From assembly GCA_049487715.1 (NCBI GenBank), contig CP150552.1, positions 744,001 to 808,000 on the forward strand: a DNA stretch of 64,000 nucleotides, given 5' to 3'. Under the pieces are notes generated by a model that saw nothing but the letters and a program-made list of their open reading frames with translations, was not told the DNA's origin and made no database searches. The stretch is from Pycnococcus provasolii. Its lineage: Eukaryota > Chlorophyta > Pseudoscourfieldiophyceae > Pseudoscourfieldiales. Of this stretch, positions 47,701 to 56,663 are shown piece by piece (position 1 is the stretch's first letter; each line of letters starts with the position of its first letter). A program made the translations under genes and the position numbers.

Positions 47701-50000
47701 CCGAAAATGCTTTGCGGCAGGGATGCGTGCGTCTCATCCCGTGCAATCGAATTCTAGTGCCGTGCTCCATCTCTGGAACCACCGGATCAGCCATCAATCG
47801 CTGGCGCGAGTACCTGTGGATTCGCCGTTTCCCCAAGGCTGGCGCGGTGAGCACGCTCCTTCTCCCGAATGGCATTGCTCCCGTGATTGTGCCCGAAGAT
47901 GACATCTACATTCTCGGAGACACCAATGGCGCAAAGTTGCTGCGACCTCTTACGAATCTCGTGGCATCGAGCGGGAGCGTGCATGTGATCAACGCGTTGC
48001 TCTTTCCTCCCATTCTGCAGCCGAGTCTCTGGTTCCGCATGAAGCGCACGCCGAGCGTCACAATTTTCCTGAGCTTGATTGAAGCGCTTGGAATGGAGGA
48101 TGACATCATGCGATATCCGCTCAACGCCTTTGTGCCCACGGACCATGCCATGCTGCTGTTCTTCAAGGAGCGAGGAATCACGAAGGAAGATCTCTTCACG
48201 CCGAGAGGACGACAGGCGACGTACGACCTCGTGAACTACCACCTTGCACCCGGCCGAACGTTCGACGGCTTCGGTCCACGCGACTGTCCGCGCGTGGGCG
48301 TCGTCGTGCCGCAAGGACAGGCTTTCCTGCAGTGGGATTGCCTCGCGCGACACGTCGCGCTGACGTACGGCATGCTCTTCCCGGGTCGTCGCATCTACAG
48401 CGTGCTAAACTTCTACTGGGAAACGATTCGCATTCCAGACATTGCAACGTTGGTCGTGCAGCGAGTGGACACGAAGCGGCTTCCGCTGTCGGGTGGCTCA
48501 AGGATGTACGCAACGAAGGAGGAATACCCGCTGACATCACCCGCTCTCGTGAGCACGACCGTGCGTTTGCAAGGCGCTCGCAATGGCGCACAGATCGTTC
48601 CCCCGTACAGCCAGAATGCAAGCAACGGAATGCTGCACGTGATTGACACGGTTCTTCTCCCGCCGAGGGAGCCTACTTGCACCAAGTGGAATGTCGAGTA
48701 CTTTGGGCGAGACGGGATCGCATACTCGTACGATCCCGTGCGCATTGGTCCTTCCAATTTTCAGCCCCAGCCACCTCGTCGCAACATCTTCGCGAACGAG
48801 AGTGCCTGCACCGAGTTTCCGTGCACATACTACGTGTGCGAGCTGTTCCGCCGCGTGGCATTTGAGAGCGTTCCGAATCGCGTCATCAGCATCGAGGTGA
48901 CCGCGACGTGGGATCCCACGGGAACGCCATGCCAAATTCTGTGTCCACCAGGCGCCGGCTGGCTGTGCCTGCCGTGCCAGGGATACAGCAGCCAGGTTCT
49001 TGTGATGCTCGGCGGATGTGCGCTCGACCAGCCGCAGTGCGGAGGCAGCTTCGTCGTGTACGTCAACGACATGGGTGAAATCCGATTTGGCATTCAACCG
49101 ATCTTGTACAGCTTTTTCATGAATGCCGGCGTGCAGTGGATCACGAGCTCGATTCTCGCGAAGGGTTACATCGTGCGCCCTGGCAAGCGATTCAAGGTGC
49201 TCGCAACGTGGGATCCAGCCTGCGACGTAGCGAAGATCTACGTGAATGACAAACTCCGCGCGGTGGGGAACTTCAACCTCCCATACCAGAGAGCTGCACG
49301 TGCGCAGTGGTACAACGTCACATCGTCTCGCTTTCGCATCGTCCGCAACATCTTTGACATCGGCGTACCGCAGGGATTGACGCAGGCACTTGTCACGATT
49401 GGCGACGGAACGCACGGGTTTGTCAACTTCCCCAGCGCCATCTCGGATGCAGGAACGACGGACTGCCCAAGTGTTCCAGAGGCTCTGCTCGGCGCGGCGA
49501 AGTCTCGTCGTGCTGGCTCGGGGCAGCGTGACGACAGCACCAGCCGAGCGACGGCGAAGGCTGCGTACACCGCCAACTCGGGATCCGTGGCTGGTGGATT
49601 GGGACCTCCCGGCTCGTCGATTGGCGCGAGCGCCTTTACGTACAAACGGTGGCGTGGACCCATCTACAGAGCTCTTGTCACATTCATGGGTGTTCCTGCA
49701 TACCCAAGCGCGTGCGCGTATCCGCCACCGGAATTTATCGACGTTTTGAACACAAGGCGATTTCGGCAGCAGCAGCAAGAAGGAAGAAAATCTGCTGAGC
49801 AAAATAATGGAGGAGGAGGAGGCGCGAATGATGGAGGAGGAGGAGGAGGAGCGAATGATGGAGGAGGAGGAGCTCATCAAGAAGAAGAGGAGGATTTGGT
49901 GGTGTCAGCTCCTCCTGACGATGACGATGAGAAAAAAAAGGAGGAGGAGGAGGAGGAGGACAACGACGACGACGTGTCATTGTGGACAACGTCGTTGTAA
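44778..50000 (+). CDS. Very large secreted fasciclin (FAS1) protein with lectin-like domain, 1740 aa
   Basis: Starts at ATG 44778 with a basic stretch and signal segment (RWWFVAALYCCLGVPM). Four FAS1-type domains can be seen by their H1 and H2 motifs: (1) about 190-480, TFLAFTDKAFRKLL ... ILNYHTWRQ ... LAVHIVDEVAIP; (2) about 605-770, FFAPTNDAWYKLFQ ... FLMYHQAS ... VQVVDTVLLHP; (3) about 855-1080, VTVYVPSNEALLKGL ... IALYHTAQ ... VHVINALLFPP; (4) about 1090-1300, NAFVPTDHAMLLFF ... LVNYHLAPG ... MLHVIDTVLLPP. A jelly-roll, laminin-G-like region follows (about 1300-1560; VTATWDPTGTPC; KVLATWDPACDVAKIYVND), with two repeats of the ATWDP motif. The C-terminal 70 residues are Gly/Asn then Asp/Glu/Lys-rich. 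FAS1 domains mediate cell adhesion; a cell-surface or matrix role is inferred. Length and the lectin-like tail are unusual. Confidence 0.88.
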   Translation: MAASRPVVLAASASLVFRRWCRWWFVAALYCCLGVPMSSSSPPMVVSRLSLLLVPSSSWGGGMRSRSLTGGGGGGGGGFFTAVAAAEEEASYPYRHANHDESRRRRRSSSRQFNNTTTQAEDNAFYTTKTLIDPTVNTNYPFYHPQQQQQQSPSSSCTFTITTSNGPPEIVEIVRGYRNGNLVRDLYKEYPAIKPGSLSILERALDETGNTDDAGAFYALFLDGYPINLINPPPVTNEGRDYERTFLAFTDKAFRKLLKVSALSLEELFTTSRDDLIRILNYHTWRQVVANKFMIGTEGTANANNPGTSNSDPDFRLDVGVRPGTLGGAHINAQSLPVSGPLLTAQLLDGDFVSTSVDNTKPGSPVIPGVDREQGDAYFATQQRISIRRLVGQKRVVSAFGFPFREDSGISQDFTDRPSGTRVPYLRGAMFQIPNLLLCDGNLAVHIVDEVAIPYTGFFPDYLSIICSLPELELTCEACRRAPWACDGNPLTGPPQNSFVQKGNPGDTAPPGNTANSRGLRLPETAVGGRTFFTGYCPARRGSSLNQPPASVVPWLDINFVNFPINQPGDFGPFNEVTGSLPQAGFVGNTQPIPALYMNNFFAPTNDAWYKLFQAIQVTKETLFNDIYVLGEFLMYHQASPTEGVRQILDFQARSNIEVGAVPTQRYFQGELFATHLGWWLSQRPPRQNPSIDSTATVFNLRVDISEQPYGERYYSFSPQFVRAFDTSYPNNFKIVGPDIFACNGIVQVVDTVLLHPLFSPYERMRLVPKVSLFRHLLEIPSFSRDIPGANGPNRFTGLLFQNFAGGVNVEQKVWDCCPSRFYVGPTVNGLPSCGVDSLRFLDGIPQSSTFDIFRLNRCNYVTVYVPSNEALLKGLRYLDLSYEDLTRESVQAWAYRGQIALYHTAQIAGDRFGTRFFSFAIRDFFDAAAFLLSLGSFELEFQLTSNLRDFQQIATLLRSWDRWFDLTNRALSFPENALRQGCVRLIPCNRILVPCSISGTTGSAINRWREYLWIRRFPKAGAVSTLLLPNGIAPVIVPEDDIYILGDTNGAKLLRPLTNLVASSGSVHVINALLFPPILQPSLWFRMKRTPSVTIFLSLIEALGMEDDIMRYPLNAFVPTDHAMLLFFKERGITKEDLFTPRGRQATYDLVNYHLAPGRTFDGFGPRDCPRVGVVVPQGQAFLQWDCLARHVALTYGMLFPGRRIYSVLNFYWETIRIPDIATLVVQRVDTKRLPLSGGSRMYATKEEYPLTSPALVSTTVRLQGARNGAQIVPPYSQNASNGMLHVIDTVLLPPREPTCTKWNVEYFGRDGIAYSYDPVRIGPSNFQPQPPRRNIFANESACTEFPCTYYVCELFRRVAFESVPNRVISIEVTATWDPTGTPCQILCPPGAGWLCLPCQGYSSQVLVMLGGCALDQPQCGGSFVVYVNDMGEIRFGIQPILYSFFMNAGVQWITSSILAKGYIVRPGKRFKVLATWDPACDVAKIYVNDKLRAVGNFNLPYQRAARAQWYNVTSSRFRIVRNIFDIGVPQGLTQALVTIGDGTHGFVNFPSAISDAGTTDCPSVPEALLGAAKSRRAGSGQRDDSTSRATAKAAYTANSGSVAGGLGPPGSSIGASAFTYKRWRGPIYRALVTFMGVPAYPSACAYPPPEFIDVLNTRRFRQQQQEGRKSAEQNNGGGGGANDGGGGGGANDGGGGAHQEEEEDLVVSAPPDDDDEKKKEEEEEEDNDDDVSLWTTSL

Positions 50001-50180
50001 CAACATCTATGTGTCATTGAATTTAGCTTTTACATGTGAGTGAGTTCTGCTGCTGCACCAAAAAAAAACTGAAATGCATATTCCTTCTCCTCCCCGTCTA
50101 CGCAGCAACATTCATGCAACAAACTGTCTGTAGCTCAACCAAAGCAAACATCACCTCTTCAGATTGACTTATGCATGTAC

Positions 50181-50987
50181 CTAATCTTTTTTCTCCTCGT
50201 CGTTGTTGTCAGTGCCGGCGGAGGCGGCAGCCCTGAGCACGTCGTCGAGAACATTCGCCACAAGGTTGGCGGCGGCATCGCTCATCTTCTCCTCCTTCTT
50301 CTCCTCGGGTGGAGGACTACCTCCACCACGACGAACCACCTCAGCGTCATCCATCAGATTCGTCGTCGTCGTGCTGGAAGACGTAGTTGGGTTGAATTCA
50401 CGCAGTGGAGAGAAATGTTGTGCTTTCTTCTTTGGAATGCCAAGAATGATCACGAGCGCATCCCTGAAGAGCTCGCGCTTGATTGGCAATCCAAAGTCCA
50501 TCAATTTTTTCAGCAGGTGAGTTTGCTTGATTGCGAGACTGAAGAAAAGCACTGTGCGAGCGAGCTGGTAAAGTGGAATCGTCGCTCGTAGCCATCGTCC
50601 TATGAGTGGGTCGTATGCACACACGAAGGTGGCATATATGGTCCAGTAACGAAGCCAGTGCAGCATTTCCTCTGTGCCTGGCGGTGGAGGAGAATGAACG
50701 CCGCTGTCGTTTGGTTTTTTCTTCTCCTTTTCGTAGTCGATGTGCTTTAGCAGGAGACGCATCGTCGCGAGAGTTGGGTAGATCCAGCAGAGAAATCCGG
50801 CAAGCACACTCGCGTAAAAGTCAAGCACGAGCACGACAATCACCACGAGAGATGTGCCCATGACGATTGCGGGTAGAAGCGGTGGTGGGATGCGCAATTT
50901 GCGCGCAATCGCCTGCGCCTCGTCAGACTGGTTGAGCGCGTCGGCGAGGCGGGCGTACGCGTCGTGCACGGAGGATCCGAGCGACAT
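50181..50987 (-). CDS. REEP/DP1/HVA22-type ER-shaping protein, 268 aa
   Basis: TB2/DP1/HVA22 family. Residues about 42-65 and 68-85 are hydrophobic (AIVMGTSLVVIVVLVLDFYA; LAGFLCWIYPTLATMRLLLK), followed by the family block LHWLRYWTIYATFVCAYDPL and RWLRATIPLYQLARTVLFF with its membrane hairpin. The PxxxxRWLRY region normally begins WLxYWVVF. The N-terminus is amphipathic. The C-terminus (about 205-268) is low complexity with Pro/Thr/Ser and an acidic end, typical of algal homologues. The protein bends ER membrane and shapes tubules. Convergent with the fasciclin gene 180 bases away. Confidence 0.88.
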   Translation of the reverse strand: MSLGSSVHDAYARLADALNQSDEAQAIARKLRIPPPLLPAIVMGTSLVVIVVLVLDFYASVLAGFLCWIYPTLATMRLLLKHIDYEKEKKKPNDSGVHSPPPPGTEEMLHWLRYWTIYATFVCAYDPLIGRWLRATIPLYQLARTVLFFSLAIKQTHLLKKLMDFGLPIKRELFRDALVIILGIPKKKAQHFSPLREFNPTTSSSTTTTNLMDDAEVVRRGGGSPPPEEKKEEKMSDAAANLVANVLDDVLRAAASAGTDNNDEEKKD

Positions 50988-51162
50988 GGCGGTTATTGTT
51001 TTTTTGGTTTGACGCGATCGATCGATTGGAGGAGGAATCGGAATCAGCCAAATGATGAAGTTCAGGTTTGGGGGTTGGGTTAGTGGATTCTGGCTGGGGG
51101 TTGAGGACAGGTGTTGAGGACTGGGTTGGGGGTTGGTTGTTTCACTTGATTGTTCTACACGT

Positions 51163-51954
51163 CTACAGGTCTATGGATACGTCCGCGGCGTCCAGCAACA
51201 CGGGCGCGAGCAGAGCGAGCACGCACGCGTATCCCGGAAGCGTGCTCGCGAAAATCGCCGCACCACCCGTCTTGACGTTGAGAACAAAGACGAGCGGGTA
51301 AATGAGACGCGTTGCGATGTAAATCCACCCGATGAAGGTAGCTCGGCGAACATTTAAGAACACGGCGTGCATCCACAGCGACGCGAGGAACGGGATGGCC
51401 TGTTCGAGCGTGTTTCCGACGGTTCGGTTCGCTGCGAGAACGTTCCGTCCTCCCGCCGTGCCGTACTTGACGTCGTCGAGTTTGACGCGTTGTTTGTCCT
51501 TGCTTTGCAGGTTCTGTTTCCTGAGTCGCGCGAACGTGAGGTTCACTGTGAGCGACTGCGCGTAGTAGAACACGTACAGGAGGGAGATGTACGCGCTCGT
51601 GACGATGATGACGGGCGCGGCTCTCGCACCCATATCTGGTATGGTGGTATTTTGCGCGACGAGAGGGAATGCGAGTTTGTGCGCACCTGCAGGCAGGTTC
51701 GCAAACGAGTTGACGTGTTGATCTTTGATCGCAATGGCAAAACACAAACCCATCAATAAGCCAACATGCTCACGCAACCACTTAGTGGCAAGAGAACCAT
51801 GACGCTTACCATGATGGACCATAAACGTGACAACCGTGAATAAAATGTGTAAAACTGTCGTATGGTAGTACAACGATAGATGACGGGAAGCACACACAAG
51901 TACTGTAAGAAGACAGACAAGACAGATGTACGTGTGCAAGCCCAACGAAACCAC
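51163..51954 (-). CDS. MAPEG-like membrane protein, up to 263 aa
   Basis: Polytopic membrane protein. The C-terminal half fits MAPEG (membrane-associated eicosanoid/glutathione metabolism) proteins: RNVLAANRTVGNTLEQAIPF (the family pattern is R.xRxxxNxLExxP), LASLWMHAVFLNVRRAT, and WIYIATRLIYPLVFVLN. Four hydrophobic helices are visible (about 110-130, 190-205, 212-228, 236-256). The frame is open to ATG 51954, but the start is uncertain: the N-terminal 67 residues are less typical and ATG 51753 (MGLCFAIAIKDQHVNSFANL) may be the real start. A CTGCAG|GTG site at about 51690 could instead mark a splice acceptor with exon 1 not found. Enzymatic activity cannot be stated; the catalytic Arg common to LTC4S/MGST is not obvious. 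Confidence 0.75.
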   Translation of the reverse strand: MVSLGLHTYICLVCLLTVLVCASRHLSLYYHTTVLHILFTVVTFMVHHGKRHGSLATKWLREHVGLLMGLCFAIAIKDQHVNSFANLPAGAHKLAFPLVAQNTTIPDMGARAAPVIIVTSAYISLLYVFYYAQSLTVNLTFARLRKQNLQSKDKQRVKLDDVKYGTAGGRNVLAANRTVGNTLEQAIPFLASLWMHAVFLNVRRATFIGWIYIATRLIYPLVFVLNVKTGGAAIFASTLPGYACVLALLAPVLLDAADVSIDL

Positions 51955-52494
51955 TCGAAAGGGAAAAAGATAACGTTAGTCTATCAAGACACGCAGGAGG
52001 AGGAAGGAGGAAATCCTTTAAAGTTAACGGCCCTGCTATTTGGTAAATAAAAAACAGAATCAAACTCAGGATTCACAAGGGGTTCATCAGGAATACTCTA
52101 CAACCCCGAATACAGTAGTGAACGTGGAAAACGTGTGATGAGACTGAAAATTAAAAAATATCTAAGGTGTGGTTGAGACGAATCCTTGGAAAGGGAACTT
52201 GCACGTTGAACCGATCGCCGCCGCAGAGGAATCCTCCCCTTGATTTTGATTTCGTCCCCTTGAGTCGGTTTATTTGGCCCCTTCCCTTTCCGTACCCCTG
52301 TTCTGTTCCCGGCCTGCCTGGTTCAGCACACTCATCACCAGGCCGAAGAAGCGCGTGCTCGCTCATGCTGGTTTTAAGTCTGTGGTTTTTGGCATCAGTG
52401 GTACGCATCAGTGGTGACCAGTGCGATAGTCCTCGTGGGGATCGTGCTTATAGTCTTAGTCTTAGTGGTAGTATTCGTCTTGGGTTGGGTTAGG
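51955..52494. other. Intergenic upstream of starch synthase
   Basis: Contains the likely promoters of the MAPEG-like gene (minus) and the starch synthase gene (plus). No gene found. The GTA-rich pattern at about 52430-52490 is low complexity. Confidence 0.4.
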
Positions 52495-54606
52495 ATGATG
52501 TCGCGGGTCTCTTGTCGTGGCTCCTGCTCTTCTTTTGCTGTGTCTCGCGTGATCTCCCACGGTGGTGGTAAGAATAACTCAAGGAGGCGTCTCGTGTGTG
52601 CGTCGTCGTCGTCGTCGGCGAAAGCCTCTTCGGGCTCGTCGTCGTCGTCAGCACGAAAGAAAACCGGTGCTGTTTCCGCGTCGGTCGTCACCATTGATAC
52701 CCCCAAGGCACAAGCAGAAGAAGAAGAAGATGTGACGCTCGAAAGCCTCATTGAGGAGGTGGACGACGCTATGTCGAGCAGCAGCAGCAGCAGCAGCAGC
52801 AAGGCAGTGGCTAAGGCACCAGCGAAAAATAGCGTCGTCAAGGCTGTGAGCATGAAGGCTGACGCAAAACCCGCGAAGCCTGACGTCGCTAAGGCACCAG
52901 CGAAAAATAGCGTCGTCAAGGCTGTGAGCATGAAGGCTGACGCAAAACCCGCGAAGCCTGACGTCGTGAAAACTACAGATGCGACTTTGTGCGTGTTTGA
53001 TCCTCAGGCGGATATCACGCTGCCGGAATTCACGAACCGACCTGAGACGGAAAAACTCCCCATCATCTTCGCCACGAGCGAAGTGACGCCGTGGAGCAAG
53101 TCAGGAGGACTCGCGGACGTGTGCGGATCCCTGCCGTTCGCGCTCGCACGAAGGGCGCACAGAGTCATGGTCATCGCACCCAGGTACGAGAACTACGAAG
53201 ACGCCATCGACACGGGCGCTCGTATTGGCGTGCCCTGCTATGGCGGATTCCAAGAGGTGGGCATCTTCCACTGCATACGTGCCGGCGTCGACTTTGTTTT
53301 CGTCGACCACCCGTCGTTCCACCGCCCCGAAGGAAGCTTGTACACGGATGCCGACGGCGAGGCGTACGAAGACAACGCATTCCGATTCACGCTGCTTGCA
53401 AAGGCTGCTCTCGAGATTCCTCTGCAGGTGCCACTCAACGGAGAACTGTACGGCGATGCAGGCGTGTTCGTGGCAAACGACTGGCAGGCTGGTCTGCTCC
53501 CCGTGCTGATGGCTAGCGTGTACCGCCCGCGCCACGTTTACCAAAATGCACGCGCCGTGACGATCATTCACAACATCCAGTACCAAGGCGTCTACAGTCC
53601 GGGAATTTTCCAGGATCTCGGCATTCCCGACGACTGGTTCGGTGCCGTGGACTACCAATTTCCGCCGGAAGAACGCCAGGGCGCCTACGAAGAGGAAGGA
53701 CACAGCGTGAATTTCCTCAAGGCAGCTATCAGCACGAGCGATCGCGTCGTGACTGTCAGCCCCAACTACGCGAACGAGATCTGCACTTGGCTTGGTGGCA
53801 AGGGTATGGACGACCTGCTGAACGCGCGGCGCTTTACCCTGTCTGGAATTACGAATGGCATTGACGTTGCGGAGTGGGATCCTGCCACGGATCGCCACCT
53901 TGGCGCGAGTGCGGACGGCACGGAGTGGGGCGAGCACTACAGCCGCGGCAATCTAGCGGGCAAGGCGGCATGCAAGCGTGCTCTGCAGCAGGAAATGGCA
54001 CTGCCCGAGGACCCAAATGCACCTTTGATTGGATTTGTCGGACGCCTGAGTGATCAGAAGGGTGCTGGCATGCTTCTGGATGCCATCCCTCACCTCGTGG
54101 AGGTGCACAATGCGCAGGTGGTGATGCTTGGGACGGGGAATAAGGACCTAGAGGAGCGTCTGAGGGAAATGGAGCATCGCTACCAAAACAACGTGCGAGG
54201 TTGGGTTGGCTTCAATGTTGCGAAGAGCCACCACATCATCGCGGCGGCTGACCTGTTTGCGATGCCAAGCAGATTCGAGCCGTGTGGGCTGACGCAGCTG
54301 TACTCCCTTCGCTACGGCACGATTCCGGTCGTGGCTGAGACGGGGGGTTTGGTGGACACGGTGCAAAATTACAACCCTCATGCGTCGCAGGAGGAGGAGC
54401 GCGGTACAGGCTTTACATTTGCAGCTGGGGATGGATGGGCATGTGGCGGTGCGCTCGAGCGTGCGATCAAGACGTACCGTGAGCATCCGGAGAGTTTCAA
54501 GGAAATGCAGCTTCGTGGTATGGCGCAGGACATGAGCTGGGACGTTGCGGCGGAGAGCTATGAGCAGGTGTTCTTCTGGGCCAAAAATGATGCGGCCTTT
54601 TGCTAG
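52495..54606 (+). CDS. SS1: Starch synthase I-type (GT5), plastid-targeted, 703 aa
   Basis: Transfers glucose from ADP-glucose to alpha-glucan chains in the plastid. Start is ATG 52495 (MMSRVSCRGSCSSFAVSRV), giving a Ser/Arg-rich transit peptide, then a Ser/Ala region with a 25-residue block, KAPAKNSVVKAVSMKADAKP plus five more residues, present twice. The GT5 domain starts at PIIFATSEVTPWSKSGGLAD with K202 of the ADP-glucose-binding KxGGL motif. Further blocks: NDWQAGLLPVLMASVY; HNIQYQGVYSPG; GITNGIDVAEWDPATD; LIGFVGRLSDQKGAGML; SRFEPCGLTQLYSLRYGTIP; VAETGGLVDTV; and the C-terminal SWDVAAESYEQVFFWAK. DDWFGAVDYQFP corresponds to the SSI-specific PxWYGALEWVFP. Complete catalytic set. Three 27-bp-level repeats in the DNA upstream support recent duplication in the linker. 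Confidence 0.95.
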   Translation: MMSRVSCRGSCSSFAVSRVISHGGGKNNSRRRLVCASSSSSAKASSGSSSSSARKKTGAVSASVVTIDTPKAQAEEEEDVTLESLIEEVDDAMSSSSSSSSSKAVAKAPAKNSVVKAVSMKADAKPAKPDVAKAPAKNSVVKAVSMKADAKPAKPDVVKTTDATLCVFDPQADITLPEFTNRPETEKLPIIFATSEVTPWSKSGGLADVCGSLPFALARRAHRVMVIAPRYENYEDAIDTGARIGVPCYGGFQEVGIFHCIRAGVDFVFVDHPSFHRPEGSLYTDADGEAYEDNAFRFTLLAKAALEIPLQVPLNGELYGDAGVFVANDWQAGLLPVLMASVYRPRHVYQNARAVTIIHNIQYQGVYSPGIFQDLGIPDDWFGAVDYQFPPEERQGAYEEEGHSVNFLKAAISTSDRVVTVSPNYANEICTWLGGKGMDDLLNARRFTLSGITNGIDVAEWDPATDRHLGASADGTEWGEHYSRGNLAGKAACKRALQQEMALPEDPNAPLIGFVGRLSDQKGAGMLLDAIPHLVEVHNAQVVMLGTGNKDLEERLREMEHRYQNNVRGWVGFNVAKSHHIIAAADLFAMPSRFEPCGLTQLYSLRYGTIPVVAETGGLVDTVQNYNPHASQEEERGTGFTFAAGDGWACGGALERAIKTYREHPESFKEMQLRGMAQDMSWDVAAESYEQVFFWAKNDAAFC
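52804..52971. repeat. 75-bp tandem repeat (two copies) in starch synthase linker
   Basis: Two near-identical copies encode the 25-residue block KAPAKNSVVKAVSMKADAKP plus PAKPDV-type ending. They lie between the transit peptide and the catalytic domain, where length is free to vary. Confidence 0.85.
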
Positions 54607-54881
54607 GAAGCGAGCTTTTGCTAGTCTACTTATGGTATGAGCTAGCTGCTTTTTTCGCTCGCCCGAACCAAAACAAAAACAAGATGCGGACACGACGAGT
54701 TCACGGACGGAACATGGAGGAAAAGTTGCTGTCTGCTTTTTTTGTTTTTTTCTTTTTTTTCTTTTGATTTCTTTCTTTGTGCCTCTTTGTAAATGAATTT
54801 TGATTGTTGCATTATTTGTGGTTTTGCAATTTGTTACGGCAGCTGCCGCGTCGCTGTCTGTCATTTTAGAAATTTTCTTTT

Positions 54882-55541
54882 CTACCGCAGCAAGCCGTCG
54901 TCCACCTTCATCGTCTGTTTGGCGGCCGCACCCGCCGCCATTTTCGCCGCGCCCGTCGCGTCATCCATTCCACCCTCCCCCTTGGGTCCGAAGGGCACGC
55001 AGCACGGCGAGATGGATCCGTCGGCACGGCAGTCGTACGTCGCGAGTGCGACGGGTTGGCTGAGAGACGGCCTGATTTCTTCGTAGAAAATCTTCGACGT
55101 GACGTGTTCCTGCGCCTTGAGCATGTCCTGTGCGTTTCGGTACCTCTGCCACAGGTGAAAGGTTCCTTCCTCGTGCGAGTCTTCCTGCGCGGCAAAGATG
55201 AGCGCGAGACTATTGTTGGATGCGGATGAGGATTCCAGGGCGACATCTTGCATATCGTCAACATACTTTTGCAGTTTTTCCATGACAGCAAGTCGCGAGC
55301 CTGAGGACGCTTTCAACATCGCTGTGAATGCGACACTCGACTGATTCGACACTTTGATGGCCATGCAAACACATGAACACGAAGACCGAGAATGAACACG
55401 AGTGACCCGACGAAGACTAACAGGACGACAAAGAGAGGCAACACCCCCATGGCTATGGCGCACGCTTGAAGACACAGGGATCCCCCCTGTGCCAACCCTA
55501 TGGAGAGTGGCGGCGGACATGGACATGGAAGCGGCTGACAT
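54882..55541 (-). CDS. ABM/dimeric alpha-beta barrel-like protein, likely organelle-targeted, 219 aa
   Basis: The N-terminal 55 residues are rich in Ser, Arg, Val and Met without acids (MSAASMSMSAATLHRVG; RRVTRVHSRSSCSC), as in plastid or mitochondrial presequences. Residues about 60-170 look like an antibiotic-biosynthesis-monooxygenase-type ferredoxin-like fold: SVAFTAMLKASSGSRLAVME strand and helix, SLALIFAAQEDSHEEGTFHL, then WQRYRNAQDMLKAQEHVTSK, RPSLSQPVALATYD. The pattern 'F.L.E.Y.....HL.S.H' is the diagnostic ABM shape. The tail is Cys/Gly/Ala-rich (CCVPFGPKGEGGMDD). Function unknown. It is convergent with the starch synthase gene, 275 bases apart. A TTAGGGTTTCGGGG stretch lies about 175 bases upstream. 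Confidence 0.72.
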   Translation of the reverse strand: MSAASMSMSAATLHRVGTGGIPVSSSVRHSHGGVASLCRPVSLRRVTRVHSRSSCSCVCMAIKVSNQSSVAFTAMLKASSGSRLAVMEKLQKYVDDMQDVALESSSASNNSLALIFAAQEDSHEEGTFHLWQRYRNAQDMLKAQEHVTSKIFYEEIRPSLSQPVALATYDCRADGSISPCCVPFGPKGEGGMDDATGAAKMAAGAAAKQTMKVDDGLLR

Positions 55542-56663
55542 GTCTTGAAGGGGAGGGGAGTGGGAACGAAACCAATAGTACTACCTTTTGCTGGCTTTCT
55601 TGCTGAGTGGGACGGACTCTCCTAAAAGTAAGAAAAAGGAAAAGACTCGTTGGGAGGAAGAAGATAAGAACCTGGCCTGAGAGGGAGGGGTTGGTTTGGG
55701 GGTTGGGAAAGGGCATTGGTTAGGGTTTCGGGGGGGGGGGGGGTTCACTTCCTGGCCTTTGACGAAGACCTCTGCGCTCCGGAACGCGTTCGCAATTTTT
55801 GAAAAAACATAAGAAAAACATGCGAAAACTTGAGGAGGAAAACATCAAATATTAAGAGGGAGGGAAAGCCAGCAATCATGACGTTCATCACGAGCATGAC
55901 AACGACGAGGATTGACGTACTGCATGTAAGTACGAAAAATGAGAATATTCACGAGAAGAACGTGCAAGTTACAAGCAAGAGAACAGCGTGCAAGTATAAT
56001 AAAAACCAAGAAAAACTGAAAAATGCAAAAGCACTCCGAATATAAAATTGGCCAGACACCAGAGTGCGAAGAGAAGACGGGAACGCAAACGTGTTCACGA
56101 ACCGAACGTCGCGAACGGGAACGGGAACGTGAATTGTCGCGTGCTTGTCGTGTGCTTGCGTGCGGTGAAACTGTGAAAGCAAAGGTGGTACTGTTTCTTG
56201 TGTGCCACTCATCATCAGAAGGCCTGGTCCTGGAACAAGTCCGGAGACACACAAAAAATATCCTGGGTCCCAGGCACACGAGTGTAAGAAGTAGAGGCAC
56301 ATACCTTACATACAACAGCGAACCGGTGTTTGTGCATACATAGACTATCGTACGGGTAGTATCTTCGAAGTATCACGAGGCTGGTGTTCACGAAGACGTT
56401 CCCCACCACCACCACCACCAGGCACCAGTGAAGTTGAAGTTGAAGTTGAAGTTGAAGTGAGCATACTTCGCACACCTGCTTCAGTGTGTGAAAAACTGAA
56501 AAAGTATCCGGACTCGGAGCTCGGACTCGGAAAAGTTAATAGTTATTATTGTATGCTCCCGCACGCCTCGCCATCCTCGCCCTCATCCTCGCCCTCGCAT
56601 TATTCACTCGCGAAGTGCCCGCGCCTCTCTGCTGCGCTAACGCCTCCTTTGCACTCGCAAAAC
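55542..56663. other. Intergenic with poly-G and GAAGTT microsatellite
   Basis: No certain gene. Contains TTAGGGTTTCGGG plus a poly-G run at about 55716-55744, AT-rich sequence at 55790-56050, (GAAGTT)n at about 56427-56457 and (CAC)n at about 56404-56418. The frame of the vWA gene is open upstream of its start through the microsatellite but from a GTG only. Confidence 0.45.
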
